Source of the DNA: Mycolicibacterium iranicum | GTDB taxonomy: Bacteria > Actinomycetota > Actinomycetes > Mycobacteriales > Mycobacteriaceae | NCBI RefSeq assembly: GCF_002101705.1 | Contig: NZ_LQPC01000007.1 | Span: forward strand, 1 to 50,588 | Direction of reading: 5' to 3' | DNA: 50,588 nt | Part shown: piece after piece, positions 24,982 to 32,295 of the stretch | Position numbering within the stretch: position 1 is the first letter of the stretch | Layout: every line of letters begins with the position of its first letter | Translations under genes and position numbers: made by a program | Notes under the pieces: generated by a model | What the model saw: the letters and a program-made list of their open reading frames with translations, nothing else | Databases searched by the model: none | Told to the model about the DNA's origin: nothing

Positions 24982-25023
24982 CTGTTGCGAGGGCAAGTGA
25001 CACTGGTGTGACGTTCGTCAGAG

Positions 25024-25158
25024 ACGAGCGTGCGCGAAGTGACGGAATTCGCGGCGCGTCGCCGTGCAGACGCGCGCGCTCGCGGTGCCGACGGGTGCGC
25101 TCGCGGTGCCGAGGGGTGCGCTCGCGGTGCCGGAGCTACTGGCTGGTGCCGGAGCTAC
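25024..25158. repeat. Dispersed palindromic element with 21-bp tandem expansion
   Basis: GAGCGTGCGCG (about 25026) pairs with CGCGCGCGCTC some 40 bases later, like the element at 7741-7838. The 3' arm is then expanded into three 21-bp units at 25075-25095, 25096-25116 and 25117-25137, each containing GCGCTCGCGGTGCCG. After these, GGTGCCGGAGCTAC occurs twice (25126-25139 and 25145-25158), the second copy running into the gltA2 stop codon. It lies just after gltA2 on the minus strand and may serve as its transcription end. Confidence 0.65.
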
Positions 25159-26456
25159 CGGCCGTCGATCTCCGTGTAGTCGCGCTCGGTGTAGCCGGTG
25201 TAGATCTGGCGAGGCCGCCCGATCTTGTTCGGCTCGCCGTGCATCTCGCGCCAGTGCGCGATCCACCCGGGCAGCCGGCCGAGCGCGAACAGCACCGTGA
25301 ACATCCGGGTCGGGAAGCCCATCGCCCGGTAGATCACGCCGGTGTAGTAGTCCACGTTCGGATAGAGCTTGCGCTCGACGAAGAAGTCGTCGGTCAGCGC
25401 GATCTCCTCAAGCTCCTTGGCGATGTCGAGCAGGGGATCCTTGATGCCGATCTTGCCGAGGATCTTGTCGGCCTGCTCCTTGACGATGCGCGCCCGCGGA
25501 TCGTAGTTCTTGTAGACCCGGTGTCCGAAGCCCATGAGCTTGACGCCGTCCTCGCGGTTCTTGACCTTCTTGACGAACGTCGCGACGTCGTCGTCGCCCT
25601 TCTCGATCTTGGTCAACATCTCCAGCACCGCCTGGTTGGCGCCGCCGTGCAGCGGGCCCCACAGCGCGTTGATGCCACCGGAGATCGAGGTGAACAGGTT
25701 GGCCTGCGAGCTGCCGACGAGGCGCACCGTCGACGTCGAGCAGTTCTGTTCGTGGTCGGCGTGCAGGATGAACAGCATGTCCAGCGCCCGCACGATCTCA
25801 GGGTCGACCTCGTAGGGCTCGGCCGGGAAGCCGAACGTCATCCTCAGGAAATTCTCGACCAGGGTCAGCGAGTTGTCCGGATACAGGAACGGCTGCCCCT
25901 CGGACTTCTTGTACGCGTACGCAGCGATGGTCGGCAGCTTGGCCAGCAAGCGGATCGTCGACAATTCCACCTGCTGCGGATTGAACGGGTCGAGCGAATC
26001 CTGGTAGTAGGCGCTGAGCGCATTGACCGTGCTCGACAGCACCGGCATCGGGTGCGCGTCGCGAGGGAAGCCGTCGAAGAACCGCTTGAGGTCCTCGTGC
26101 AGCAGCGTGTGCCGCTGGATCTGGGTGGTGAACTTCTCCAACTGCTCGGCGGTGGGCAGCTCACCGTAGATCAGCAAGTAACTGACCTCGATGAAGGTCG
26201 ACTTCTCGGCCAGCTGCTCGATCGGGTAGCCGCGGTACCGCAGGATGCCGGCATCGCCGTCGATGTAGGTGATGGCGCTCTTCGTCGAGGCCGTGTTGAC
26301 GAAACCGCCATCGAAGGTCGTGTAACCGGTCTTGGCCAGCAACGACCCCAGAGCGATGCCGTCCGAGCCCTCGGTGGCTTGGACGATGTCAAGGTCAAGC
26401 TCGCCGCCTGGGTACTTCAGCGTGGCGTGCTGCCCGGCTTCGGCGTTATCGGCCAC
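25155..26456 (-). CDS. gltA2: Citrate synthase GltA2
   Basis: This 433-residue enzyme starts at GTG 26456 (VADNAEAGQHATLKYPGG), with GAAGGGAA just upstream. An upstream GTG at 26486 is less likely. Conserved segments include [69 protein letters not shown] and YPNVDYYTGVIYRAMGFPTRMFTVLFALGRLPGW. These carry the catalytic His, His and Asp. It condenses acetyl-CoA and oxaloacetate as the entry enzyme of the TCA cycle. It matches M. tuberculosis GltA2 (Rv0896) at high identity by inspection. It is transcribed alone or after the TetR gene. Confidence 0.96.
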   Translation of the reverse strand: MADNAEAGQHATLKYPGGELDLDIVQATEGSDGIALGSLLAKTGYTTFDGGFVNTASTKSAITYIDGDAGILRYRGYPIEQLAEKSTFIEVSYLLIYGELPTAEQLEKFTTQIQRHTLLHEDLKRFFDGFPRDAHPMPVLSSTVNALSAYYQDSLDPFNPQQVELSTIRLLAKLPTIAAYAYKKSEGQPFLYPDNSLTLVENFLRMTFGFPAEPYEVDPEIVRALDMLFILHADHEQNCSTSTVRLVGSSQANLFTSISGGINALWGPLHGGANQAVLEMLTKIEKGDDDVATFVKKVKNREDGVKLMGFGHRVYKNYDPRARIVKEQADKILGKIGIKDPLLDIAKELEEIALTDDFFVERKLYPNVDYYTGVIYRAMGFPTRMFTVLFALGRLPGWIAHWREMHGEPNKIGRPRQIYTGYTERDYTEIDGR

Positions 26457-26495
26457 TGGGTTCCCTTCGGGTTCGTCGCGGGTCACGGTGTCTGG

Positions 26496-26519
26496 CTACA
26501 AACAGAGTCTGCCTACAAA
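26496..26519 (-). promoter_or_regulatory. Direct repeat TTTGTAG x2 upstream of gltA2
   Basis: On the minus strand TTTGTAG occurs at 26513-26519 and again at 26496-26502, 17 bp start to start, 40-60 bp before the GTG. It is AT-rich against a GC-rich surround. It could be promoter hexamers or a tandem regulator site; no specific regulator is recognised. Confidence 0.35.
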
Positions 26520-26566
26520 AGGTAGTCCCATTCCCGCAGCGACGCCCGCGGGGGGCGGGTACAGCG

Positions 26567-27211
26567 TCAGACGGGCTGGCCAAGACCGGCAATCTCGCCC
26601 GCGAACTCGGCGAAAGTGTCCTCGAACGCGGTGATGACGTCGTTGACGTCGATGCCCGACACGCTTCGGTCGGCGAGGTCGCTCATCGCGGTGATCAGCA
26701 CCGCGCCCCATACCGCCGACATCAGCTTGACCCTGCGGTCACCGACCTGAGCGCCCATTCGGTCGGCGATGATGGCGTCGACCTTGCTGGCCCGGTATTC
26801 GACCGCCGCCTGCCGCAACGTCGCCGACGACATGACGATGCGCAGGATCTGCAGTAAGCGCTCCGAGGTCAGGGCACCCGCGGACGCAAGCCTGGTGTTG
26901 CGGGCCATCGCGATGAACGCTCGGCGCAGCGCTTCGAGATTGCTGAGATCGCGGGGCTGGCACATCAGCTCGGATGCGGCACTGTCGAGCACCTCGTCGA
27001 TGAGCGCCATCGCGATGGCGTCCTTGGTCGCGAAGTAGCGGCTGAACGTCCGGGGCGACACCTCGGCGATGGCGGCGATCTGGTCGACGGTGGTGGCATC
27101 GAATCCCTGACGGTCGCAGAGCCCGACCGCAGCATCGATCAGAGTGGCGCGGGTGCGTCGCTTCTTGCGTTCGCGCAAACCGAGGACCGGCTCCCCCCTG
27201 AAATCAGCCAC
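26567..27211 (-). CDS. TetR-family transcriptional regulator
   Basis: This 214-residue protein has an N-terminal helix-turn-helix (RRTRATLIDAAVGLCDRQGFDATTVDQIAAIAEVSPRTFSRYFATKDAIA). The C-terminal ligand-binding domain is helical and lacks recognisable specificity. It lies between gltA2 and pdxH on the same strand. The long 144-bp gap upstream contains a palindrome at 27284-27311 that could be its operator. The ligand and target genes are unknown. Confidence 0.9.
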   Translation of the reverse strand: MADFRGEPVLGLRERKKRRTRATLIDAAVGLCDRQGFDATTVDQIAAIAEVSPRTFSRYFATKDAIAMALIDEVLDSAASELMCQPRDLSNLEALRRAFIAMARNTRLASAGALTSERLLQILRIVMSSATLRQAAVEYRASKVDAIIADRMGAQVGDRRVKLMSAVWGAVLITAMSDLADRSVSGIDVNDVITAFEDTFAEFAGEIAGLGQPV

Positions 27212-27283
27212 GCCTCGAATGCTAACGCCTCAGCACGCGCTCCGAGGGCGAAAATGGCACGTCGAGACAACTGTCGGCACTGG

Positions 27284-27311
27284 CGAATTGGCAGAAATGG
27301 CTCCCAATTCG
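27284..27311. promoter_or_regulatory. Inverted repeat CGAATTGG-N12-CCAATTCG
   Basis: Two perfect 8-bp arms (27284-27291 and 27304-27311) lie in the AT-richer gap after pdxH and before the TetR gene. It could be a TetR operator or a transcript-end hairpin of pdxH; it has no U-tract. Confidence 0.45.
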
Positions 27312-27355
27312 GCGCCCATTTCGTGCGTCTCCGGTAAACGCAAGCAACCGACCGG

Positions 27356-28012
27356 CTAGGGCTGAAGGCGCTCGACGGTGCCGTTCCGCAGCCGAATCCT
27401 GTTGTGTAGCCGGTTCTCCCGGCCCTGCCAGAACTCGACCACCTCGGGCGCGATCAGATAGCCACCCCAGTGCGGCGGAACCGGCACGGCCTCGACCCCG
27501 GCGAACCGTTCGGTGACCTCGGCGAGCTGGCGCAGCAACGCGGCCCGCGAGGTGATCGGCTTGCTCTGCTGGGACGCCCACGCCCCCAACTGCGAGCCGC
27601 GCGGACGGTGTTTCCAGTAGTCGGCTGTCGCTTCCGGCGCCACCTTGGACACGGCACCGCGCACATGAACCTGGCGCCCGAGCGGAAACCACGCGAACGT
27701 CGCCGAAGCGTAAGGACGAGCCGCCAACTGCTCACCTTTGTCGGATTCGTAATTGGTGTAGAACGAGATCCCCGACTCGTCGACGCTCTTGCAGAGCACG
27801 GTTCGGGTGACCGGTCTGCCCTCTGCGTCGACGGTGCCGACCACCATCGCGTTCGGCTCCGCGACACCCGCATGGAGGGCCTCGGCCATCCACTGGTTGA
27901 GCAGCGTCACCCAGCCGACGTCCAGCCAATCAGCGTCAAGATCACTGCTGCCGTCCTTCTCCGCCGAGCCGTACTCCACACGCATCCGCGCGAGGTGATC
28001 AGAAGTGCCCAC
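27356..28012 (-). CDS. pdxH: Pyridoxine/pyridoxamine 5'-phosphate oxidase
   Basis: This 218-residue FMN flavoprotein has the split-barrel oxidase motifs [36 protein letters not shown] and [22 protein letters not shown]. At the C-terminus it has [31 protein letters not shown], which holds the substrate and phosphate contacts. It makes pyridoxal 5'-phosphate for enzymes such as SerC. The start GTG 28012 ([15 protein letters not shown]) is supported by TAGCGT seven bases upstream, giving a leaderless mRNA. The long N-terminal open frame beyond it overlaps citA and is a shadow. Confidence 0.93.
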   Translation of the reverse strand: MGTSDHLARMRVEYGSAEKDGSSDLDADWLDVGWVTLLNQWMAEALHAGVAEPNAMVVGTVDAEGRPVTRTVLCKSVDESGISFYTNYESDKGEQLAARPYASATFAWFPLGRQVHVRGAVSKVAPEATADYWKHRPRGSQLGAWASQQSKPITSRAALLRQLAEVTERFAGVEAVPVPPHWGGYLIAPEVVEFWQGRENRLHNRIRLRNGTVERLQP

Positions 28013-28053
28013 GCGCCAAACGCTACGCCCAGGGTGGGTGCGACAATCGGCGC
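28013..28053. promoter_or_regulatory. Divergent overlapping leaderless promoters of pdxH and citA
   Basis: Only 41 bp separate the two starts. On the minus strand TAGCGT (28020-28025) is seven bases from the pdxH GTG; on the plus strand GACAAT (28042-28047) is six bases from the citA ATG. Each promoter's -35 region would fall on or inside the other gene's start. Confidence 0.5.
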
Positions 28054-29175
28054 ATGACGACTGCGGTGCCGAAGGATTTCGCCCCAGGGCTGGCAGGGGT
28101 TGTGGCGTTCGAGACCGAGATCGCCGAACCGGACAAGGACGGCGGCGCACTGCGCTATCGCGGCGTCGACATCGAAGATCTGGTCGCGCACGGCATCACC
28201 TTCGGCGACGTGTGGGGCCTGTTGGTGGACGGGCGGTTCGGCCGCGGCCTACCTCCCGCTGAACCCTTTCCCCTGCCCATCCACAGCGGTGACGTCCGCG
28301 TCGACGTCCAGGCCGGCCTGGCGATGCTGGCGCCGATCTGGGGTTACCCGCCGCTGCTGGACATCGACGACGAGACCGCCCGCGACCAGCTGGCCCGCGC
28401 CTCGGTGATGGCCCTGTCCTACGTCGCCCAATCCGCACGCGGGATCTATCAGCCGGCCGTGCCTCAGCGCACCGTCGACGAATGCGACACCGTCACCGCC
28501 CGCTTCATGACCCGCTGGCAGGGCGAGCCGGACCCGCGCCACATCGAGGCGATCGATGCCTACTGGGTCAGCGCCGCCGAGCACGGCATGAATGCGTCGA
28601 CCTTCACCGCCCGTGTGATCGCCTCGACCGGCGCCGACGTCGCCGCGGCGCTGTCGGGAGCGATCGGTGCGATGAGCGGGCCGCTTCACGGTGGTGCGCC
28701 GGCACGCGTCATCCCGATGATCGAAGAGGCCGAGCAGACCGGCGACGCGCGCGCCGTGGTCAAGGGAATCCTGGACCGCAACGAGAAATTGATGGGCTTC
28801 GGGCATCGCGTCTACCGGGCCGAGGACCCGCGCGCACGTGTGCTTCGCGCGACCGCCAAACGTCTGCAAGCACCCCGCTACGAAGTGGCCGCGGCACTGG
28901 AGCAGGCCGCGCTGGCCGAACTACGCGAGCGCAGACCCGACCGCGCGATCGAGACCAACGTCGAGTTCTGGGCGGCCGTCATCCTCGATTTCGCGAAGGT
29001 GCCGCCGAAGATGATGCCCGCCATGTTCACCTGCGGCCGCACCGCCGGATGGTGTGCGCACATTCTGGAGCAGAAGCGGCTCGGCAAGCTCGTCCGGCCG
29101 TCGGCGATCTACGTCGGCCCGGAGCCCCGCAGCCCGGAGTCGGTCGACGGCTGGGACCTGTTGAGCCGGAAATAG
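28054..29175 (+). CDS. citA: Citrate synthase 2 (CitA-type)
   Basis: This is a 373-residue citrate synthase, shorter than GltA2. It contains [66 protein letters not shown] and [40 protein letters not shown]. The catalytic His pair is present. The family Asp position lies in a region diverged to NVEFW (GltA2 has NVDYY), so Glu stands where the catalytic Asp is expected. Length equals M. tuberculosis CitA (Rv0889c). It is divergent from pdxH. It may be a citrate or methylcitrate synthase variant of low activity. Confidence 0.9.
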   Translation: MTTAVPKDFAPGLAGVVAFETEIAEPDKDGGALRYRGVDIEDLVAHGITFGDVWGLLVDGRFGRGLPPAEPFPLPIHSGDVRVDVQAGLAMLAPIWGYPPLLDIDDETARDQLARASVMALSYVAQSARGIYQPAVPQRTVDECDTVTARFMTRWQGEPDPRHIEAIDAYWVSAAEHGMNASTFTARVIASTGADVAAALSGAIGAMSGPLHGGAPARVIPMIEEAEQTGDARAVVKGILDRNEKLMGFGHRVYRAEDPRARVLRATAKRLQAPRYEVAAALEQAALAELRERRPDRAIETNVEFWAAVILDFAKVPPKMMPAMFTCGRTAGWCAHILEQKRLGKLVRPSAIYVGPEPRSPESVDGWDLLSRK

Positions 29176-29182
29176 ACCGGAA

Positions 29183-29797
29183 ATGACCGCCTCCCGCACC
29201 GTATTCCTCTCTGCCGCAGAGAGTTTCGCCGATCTGGTGCGGCGCATCCCGACCACGGCGTGGGAGGGGCCGGGCCTCGGCGCATGGAGTGTGCGCGACC
29301 TCGTCGGGCACACCTCACGCTCACTGATCACCGTCAGCACGTACCTCAAGGCCCCGGCGCAGCGCGAGACCGTCACCACCGCCGCCGACTACTACGCCGC
29401 CATTCGCGAGATATCGGCGGGTATGGGTGAGGACGCCATCGTCGAACGCGGCCGTCAGGCCGGACGCGACCTCGGGGCCGATCCCGCGTCCGCGGTCGAC
29501 GCTCTGGTGACGAAAGTGCGCGCCGACCTTGCCGACGTCGATGACCCGCTGATCGAGGTGATCGGCGGCCTCGGAATGCGGTTGAACACGTATCTGCCGA
29601 CGCGAACCTTCGAGATGGCGGTGCATGGCGTCGACATCGCGCACGCAGTCGGAATCGACTACACCCCACCGGCCGACGTTCTCGCCGATGCCGCGGCGCT
29701 GGCCGCACGGATAGCCGTCGCGCTCGGACAGGGCACACCGGTGCTGCTGGCGCTGACCGGGCGCCAGAACCTGCCGCCCGGCTTCTCGGTCGTCTAA
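29183..29797 (+). CDS. Metal-dependent MDMPI/DinB-fold protein (maleylpyruvate isomerase family)
   Basis: This 204-residue protein starts with a helix-bundle domain in which LVGH (His43) and FEMAVHG (Glu144, His148) form the metal triad of mycothiol-dependent maleylpyruvate isomerase-type proteins. The remaining sequence ends in a small C-terminal domain. Proteins of this family use mycothiol as cofactor in isomerase or S-transferase reactions, but most members are uncharacterised. It follows citA after seven bases and is likely cotranscribed. It converges on the sugar-transferase gene with only 13 bp between. Confidence 0.82.
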   Translation: MTASRTVFLSAAESFADLVRRIPTTAWEGPGLGAWSVRDLVGHTSRSLITVSTYLKAPAQRETVTTAADYYAAIREISAGMGEDAIVERGRQAGRDLGADPASAVDALVTKVRADLADVDDPLIEVIGGLGMRLNTYLPTRTFEMAVHGVDIAHAVGIDYTPPADVLADAAALAARIAVALGQGTPVLLALTGRQNLPPGFSVV

Positions 29798-29810
29798 CCC
29801 CTCCCCTACA

Positions 29811-31514
29811 TCACCCAGCCGGGTTGAGAGGCTCCAGCGAACCGGTGGCTGCGTTGACTGGTTCGACGTCGATGCGCTCCACCAATATCGGCTTGCAGCC
29901 TGATCCTGTGTGGATCGACGGTGCACGTCGGCGGGGCAGTCGCGTGACGGCCTGTCGGAGAAGCGCGATGCCGCGCACCCGCCTTCCCACGACCGTCTGC
30001 GGAAGTGGAATGTTCGAAGCCATCGGCACCGGCGGCCGGAGTTTCTCACTCGGGCGCAGCACGGCGGGCACTGTCATGAGAAGTGTCTGAAGGTCGAGGC
30101 CCAACGACCAGTTCTCAACATAGAAGTTGTCCCACTCGGCGCGGTCGGCGATGGAGGTCTGGCCCCGCAGACCGTGTACCTGGGCCCAGCCGGTCATGCC
30201 CGCCTTCACCCGGTGCCGTTCTCCGTAACGTCGGATCTGGCTGTTGAAGATTTCAACGAATTCCGGGCGCTCGGGTCGAGGCCCGACCAAGCTCATCTCG
30301 CCCTTGATGACATTCAGCAGCTGCGGCAGTTCATCGAGAGAAGTGGTTCGCAGCAGCTTGCCGATCCAAGTACGGCGGTCGATACCCTCCACGCCGCCGG
30401 GGGCCACGCCGTCGCCCAGGACGAAACCGGAATCAGAATCGCTGGGAGGGCGCATCGAGCGAAACTTCAAGCAGTCGAACACAATTCCATCGCGGCCGAT
30501 CCTTGGTTGACGAAAGAACACCGATCCCGGCGAGGAAGCTTTGACGGCCACCATGAGAAAGACGAAGAGAGGGGAAATGGCCGTCAGGATGGCGGCGGCG
30601 AGCAAACGATCGAGGATGTGCTTGGCCTCGAACTGCCAACTGGTGGGGCTGATGTTCGACAGCGTCATCACCGGCATACCGCCCACGCAGTCCATTCGCG
30701 CGCGCAGGCCCACCGTGTCGAACATCCTCGGAACGACCCAGACCGTGAGACCGGCCAACCGTGCGGCCCTGATGGCAGGAATCAGATCTTCGTCGCGCGC
30801 TTGCGAGAACGCCACCACGACGGCCTCGGCCCGGGTGTTCTGGATCGCCTCGGCCATGGTGGCGGGCGTACCTACCGCCGGAATGGGCCAATCGTGGCCG
30901 CCCGCGCCGGTCCACGGCGAATCACTGTCGACCAGGCCGACCGGCAGAATTCCGAACTGCGGGTTGTCGAGGAATCTCTTGGCCAGGTGATACGCGATTG
31001 CGCCATTGCCGAGGATGAGCGTGGGCGATTGCAGGTGGGAGTGCCGCCGCAGAGACCGCGTGACCAGAATCGCGGCGATTCGGCCGGCGGGGAGGAAGAA
31101 CGCGGTGGTGAGCCACACCTTGGTGATGGTGTCGCTCAGGTCGCCCGGAACTCCGGTCAGCACCATTCCGGCGAGCAACAACATCGCCGCGAGGGCCGCC
31201 GTCGTCTGAACCGCCATGAATTCGCCGACGAGGGTGTTGTGCAGTTTGCGACGGTACGTCGACCGAGCGGCGAAGATGACCAATACCATCGGCGCGTAGC
31301 ACGCCATCATCCATATCGGCGGCATGGGGAAACCGCGCTCGTGTGCCCAGAACAAGCCCACGACGGACGCAGCGCACGCCGATGCCAGATCCGCCGAGAA
31401 TTTGATCAGCAGGCCCAGCGATCCCCTGGCCACCGAACGCGGGGCGACCGCATCGCGAACAGCCGTAGCCAGCGACGTCGTTGGCCATTCGTTGCCAGCG
31501 CTGCGCACTGCCAT
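29811..31514 (-). CDS. Polyprenyl-phosphate sugar-1-phosphate transferase (WcaJ/WbaP type)
   Basis: This is a 567-residue membrane enzyme. The N-terminal part has about five helices and a CoA-binding-like soluble domain (SPTLILGNGAIAYHLAKRF). The C-terminal transferase domain has a membrane re-entrant helix, KFRSM, the charged GKLLRTTSLDELPQLLNVIKGEMSLVGPRPERPEF and KAGMTGWAQVHGLRGQ. Such proteins move a sugar phosphate from UDP-sugar to undecaprenyl or decaprenyl phosphate to begin exopolysaccharide or glycan assembly. An extra tail of about 75 residues after LMTVPAVL is unusual. No other glycan genes flank it. Confidence 0.9.
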   Translation of the reverse strand: MAVRSAGNEWPTTSLATAVRDAVAPRSVARGSLGLLIKFSADLASACAASVVGLFWAHERGFPMPPIWMMACYAPMVLVIFAARSTYRRKLHNTLVGEFMAVQTTAALAAMLLLAGMVLTGVPGDLSDTITKVWLTTAFFLPAGRIAAILVTRSLRRHSHLQSPTLILGNGAIAYHLAKRFLDNPQFGILPVGLVDSDSPWTGAGGHDWPIPAVGTPATMAEAIQNTRAEAVVVAFSQARDEDLIPAIRAARLAGLTVWVVPRMFDTVGLRARMDCVGGMPVMTLSNISPTSWQFEAKHILDRLLAAAILTAISPLFVFLMVAVKASSPGSVFFRQPRIGRDGIVFDCLKFRSMRPPSDSDSGFVLGDGVAPGGVEGIDRRTWIGKLLRTTSLDELPQLLNVIKGEMSLVGPRPERPEFVEIFNSQIRRYGERHRVKAGMTGWAQVHGLRGQTSIADRAEWDNFYVENWSLGLDLQTLLMTVPAVLRPSEKLRPPVPMASNIPLPQTVVGRRVRGIALLRQAVTRLPRRRAPSIHTGSGCKPILVERIDVEPVNAATGSLEPLNPAG

Positions 31515-31771
31515 CTAATTCCGCCTCTACCGCTTCGTCGATGATGGGAAACCGCTGGTCAACAGTTGGGTCGACCGAAGAATTTAACGTCGTTTTCAAT
31601 TAGTCGGCAGCGTTTACCCATCGTCGCCACAGCTAAAACATCGCGGCCGGCGGAACCCCAGCGGACCGTCCAATTCACACCGGACCTGCACCCGTCCGCC
31701 GCACCGCGATGAGTTTCCGGCCCACAGTGGGTCAGAACCGACGTCACACCCCTACCTCGTAAGGAACTGCG
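31515..31771. other. Divergent intergenic region, AT-richer, 257 bp
   Basis: This region separates the sugar transferase and VOC genes. It contains a relatively AT-rich block (31576-31640) with GAATTTAACG and CAATTAGTC, suitable for promoters on either strand. AAGGAA lies just before the VOC ATG. No clear palindrome or RNA gene was seen. Confidence 0.4.
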
Positions 31772-32224
31772 ATGGCGATCGACAACACCCCCATGCTCGT
31801 CCCCCACCTCGTCGTGGACGACGCCGCGGCAGCGCTCGACTTCTACGCCAAGGCGTTCGGCGCCGAGGAGATGGTTCGCCTGCCTGGACCCGATGGAAAA
31901 CTCATGCACGCCTGCATGACCATCAACGGCGCCATGGTGTTCCTCAACGATGACTTCCCCGAGTACAACGACGGCAAATCGAGCACCCCGACCGCGCTGG
32001 GCGGGGCGTCGGTGACCATCCACCTGCACGGCCCGGATGTCGAGGGACGGTTCCAACGCGCACTCGACGCCGGAGCGACCGTGGTGAATCCGCTCGAGGA
32101 CCAGTTCTGGGGCGACCGCTACGGCGTCGTTCGGGACCCGTTCGGCCACCAGTGGTCGCTGGCCGAGACGGTCAAAGAGGTCGACATGGAACAGGTGCTC
32201 GCCGAGATGGGAAGCCAGGGGTAG
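31772..32224 (+). CDS. VOC-fold glyoxalase/PhnB-like protein
   Basis: This 150-residue protein has the beta-alpha-beta-beta-beta arrangement of vicinal-oxygen-chelate enzymes. It opens with MLVPHLVVDDAAAALDFYAKAFGAEEMVRLPGPDGKLMHACMTINGAMVFLNDDFPEY and closes with ATVVNPLEDQFWGDRYGVVRDPFGHQWSLAE, the PhnB/YP_glyoxalase signature. It resembles Rv0887c, which sits in the same relative place in M. tuberculosis. The substrate is unknown; some relatives bind antibiotics or isomerise sugars. It stands alone. Confidence 0.9.
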   Translation: MAIDNTPMLVPHLVVDDAAAALDFYAKAFGAEEMVRLPGPDGKLMHACMTINGAMVFLNDDFPEYNDGKSSTPTALGGASVTIHLHGPDVEGRFQRALDAGATVVNPLEDQFWGDRYGVVRDPFGHQWSLAETVKEVDMEQVLAEMGSQG

Positions 32225-32233
32225 CCGCGCGGT

Positions 32234-32291
32234 CGAACGTGGGCCCTATGTACGCCGATCGTCGAATTTGTGTGCAGGAGGCCCACGCTCG
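32234..32291. terminator. Convergent hairpin GTGGGCC/GGCCCAC
   Basis: CGAACGTGGGCC (32234-32245) pairs with GGCCCACGCTCG (32280-32291), twelve pairs with one G-U, around a loop containing CGATCG. It lies between the VOC stop and the glycosidase stop and is a good bidirectional terminator candidate without a U-tract. Confidence 0.6.
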
Positions 32292-32295
32292 GTCG

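Noticed and set aside
25075..25137. CRISPR-like repeat
   Set aside because: Units are directly adjacent 21-mers without spacers, so it is a tandem repeat, not an array.
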